A DNA stretch of 12,750 bases, from positions 29,389 to 42,138 of the forward strand of contig DGYN01000042.1 in the NCBI GenBank assembly GCA_002398405.1, given 5' to 3'. How positions within the stretch are numbered: the first letter of the stretch is position 1; each line of letters begins with the position of its first letter. The notes under the pieces were generated by a model. It did not search any database and was not told where the DNA came from. It saw only the letters and a program-made list of their open reading frames with translations. The stretch is from Caulobacteraceae bacterium UBA5005 (GTDB lineage: Bacteria > Pseudomonadota > Alphaproteobacteria > Caulobacterales > Caulobacteraceae). A program made the translations under genes and the position numbers. Shown piece after piece: positions 11,199-12,750 of this stretch.

Positions 11199-12664
11199 GA
11201 GCGCTCCTCCTCGCGCTCATCGCGCTGATCGCCACGCCGGCGCTCGCCAAGACGCCGGTTCCCAAGGCCGTCCTCGTCCCCGTGACGGCGGCCTCGCACC
11301 CCTTCGGCGCGGCCGACCACCAGCTGAAACCGGAGCCGCTCGCCAAGATGGGCTATGTCGAAGAGGAGTACTTCCTTTCCGGGACCGCCAACGTCTACGA
11401 CTGGCAACCGGCAGGCGCGGTCATCCGCACACCGAACGCGCCCTACGTCACCCGTGTCCTCATCCGCCGTCCGGCCTCAAGGGGTAAGTTCTCCGGCCGC
11501 GTCGTCGTCGAGATGATGAACCCCTCCAATCTGCTCGATCTCAACATCGGCTGGGCCATCCACCGCGATCAGCTGATGCGCTCGGGCGACGCCTGGGTCG
11601 GGGTCACCGCCAAGCCGGTGGCCGTCGTCACGCTCAAGACCTTCGATCCGGCCCGCTACGCCCCGCTCTCCTGGGCCAATCCCCTGCCGCTCACTGACCC
11701 CCGCAACTGCAATGTCACGGGCGATGGGACCCGCCAGACGGAGAACGGACTGGTGTGGGATATCTACACCCAGCTTGGCGCCTGGTTGCGCTCGGAAGAG
11801 GCCAGCAATCCCTTTCGATATGGCCGCCGCAACGCGGTGAAATACCTGTACGCCTGGGGCTACTCCCAGACCGGCAGCTTCACCTACACCTATCTCAACG
11901 CCATCAATCCCCTGGTCATCAAGGAAGACGGCAAGCCCATGTACGACGGCGCCCTGATTGCCGTTTCCGGCGGCCCGGGCGCGCTCAACCAGTGCTCCCC
12001 CGCCATCCCGCAGGGCGACCCGAGGCGCCGGATCAGCAACCCCGGCATCCCGGTGGTCCACGTCATGAGTCAGTCGGACTTCGCCGGCTACGCGCCCAAC
12101 CGCCGGCCGGACAGCGACGCCCCGGGCAATGGCTACCGCGACTACGACATCGCCGGGGCGGGCCACGCCACCCCGGACGAACTCTATTACGGTCCCTCGC
12201 CCGCCGATATCACCAAGGGCGGCCGCGTTCCGCCGCCGGTGGGCTGCGACCAGGGCCCGCGCAGCCGCTTCCCCTCCAAGGCCGGCTTCAACGCCATCCT
12301 GCAAAATCTGGAAACCTGGGTTGAAAAGGGGACGCCGCCGCCGCCCGGCGCGGTGATAAAGGTCGAGAACGGCCGCGGAGTCCTCGATGAGCACGGCAAC
12401 GCCGTCGGAGGCGTCCGCAGCCCCTACGTCGATGTCCCGACCGCCACCTGGTTCGGCAACGCCACCGGCGCCTCCTTCTGCCGGATCGCGGGCTACGAAA
12501 AGCCCTTCGACGCCGCCAAGCTGAAGAGCCTCTACCCCGGCAAGCGCGCCTACGTCCGCAAGGTCGAGGCCTCGGTCCGCGATCTGGTGAAGGCCCGCTA
12601 CCTGACCAGGGCCGACGGCGCCGAAATCTTGGCTGAAGCGAGAGCGTTCAAGTGGCCGGAGTAA
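11195..12664 (+). CDS. Exported alpha/beta-hydrolase, Abhydrolase_10-like (PF20091)
   Basis: The product is a 489-residue serine hydrolase with a Sec signal peptide (MRALLLALIALIATPALA, cleavage after ALA). The nucleophile elbow is GYSQTG with Ser224. The probable acid is Asp295 (VVHVMSQSDF) and the probable base His324 (AGAGHATPDE), in the right order for an alpha/beta-hydrolase. The elbow lacks the second Gly of GxSxG, which agrees with my recollection of the poorly characterised PF20091 family. An esterase role is likely; the substrate is unknown. The ATG overlaps the glpV stop (ATGA), so it is translated with the binding protein, which ties its function to import of the same compound or its precursor. 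It is the last gene of the rightward operon. Confidence 0.8.
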
Positions 12665-12666
12665 CG

Positions 12667-12722
12667 ACCTCCCCCGCGTAGTGGCGGGAGGGGACCGCGC
12701 CCGCAGGGCGTGGTGGAGGGGG
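12667..12722 (+). repeat. Intergenic hairpin repeat after the rightward operon, right copy
   Basis: It begins 2 bases after the hydrolase stop codon. ACCTCCCCCG (12667-12676) is followed by GGCGGGAGGGG (12683-12693) and GACCGCGC (12693-12700). CCTCCC (12668-12673) can pair with GGGAGG (12686-12691). A further GGAGGGGG (12715-12722) can pair loosely with the first arm. The same blocks occur on the minus strand at 1-43, so both operons end in the same motif read in their own direction. There is no T-run. The remaining 28 bases of the window show nothing recognisable. Confidence 0.55.
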
Positions 12723-12750
12723 CGGGCCTCATCCACCGGCGCTTGCCGCC

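Noticed and set aside
11477..12736. Open frame of 419 codons on the minus strand
   Set aside because: It is antisense to the alpha/beta-hydrolase, which has a signal peptide and catalytic triad. The reverse frame is low-complexity Gly/Ala/Val/Arg.

Overview
The window is a compact, GC-rich, fully coding stretch of about 12.7 kb built as two divergent operons that meet at a 119-bp control region (5060-5178). Strongly C- or G-biased third codon positions, a promoter resembling the Caulobacter housekeeping consensus, and intergenic palindromes of the type scattered through Caulobacterales genomes suggest an alphaproteobacterium near Caulobacter, Phenylobacterium or Brevundimonas. That placement is inference; no rRNA or other marker gene is present.

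Leftward operon (5059 down to 49): a 403-residue regulator made of two TetR units in one chain, a Sec-exported M28-like zinc hydrolase, a Tat-exported M28-like zinc hydrolase, and a second TetR regulator of ordinary size. Gaps are only 23-30 bp, so the four genes are probably co-transcribed. Both hydrolases keep the zinc ligands of the M28 fold but carry His where the catalytic Glu is expected.

Rightward operon (5179 to 12664): a complete ABC importer with the gene order and protein features of the rhizobial glycerol transporter GlpSTPQUV (two ATPases, two permeases, a small DUF2160-type membrane protein, and a large substrate-binding protein). An exported alpha/beta-hydrolase overlaps the last transporter gene by 4 bp. 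Start/stop overlaps tie glpS-glpT-glpP-glpQ together. A 130-bp palindromic element separates glpQ from glpU and appears to supply the glpU ribosome binding site.

How the parts may work together (inference): three exported hydrolases sit with an importer for a small polyol, and no glycerol kinase or glycerol-3-phosphate dehydrogenase gene is in the window. This fits a scavenging system in which a periplasmic ester or amide conjugate is cleaved and the released glycerol-like part is imported, under a tandem TetR repressor acting at the divergent promoter. The two most distinctive points are the complementary loss of ATPase motifs in GlpS and GlpT, which predicts one working and one dead ATP site, and the palindromic element at glpU. 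Related hairpin repeats lie just after the last gene of both operons, bracketing the cluster.
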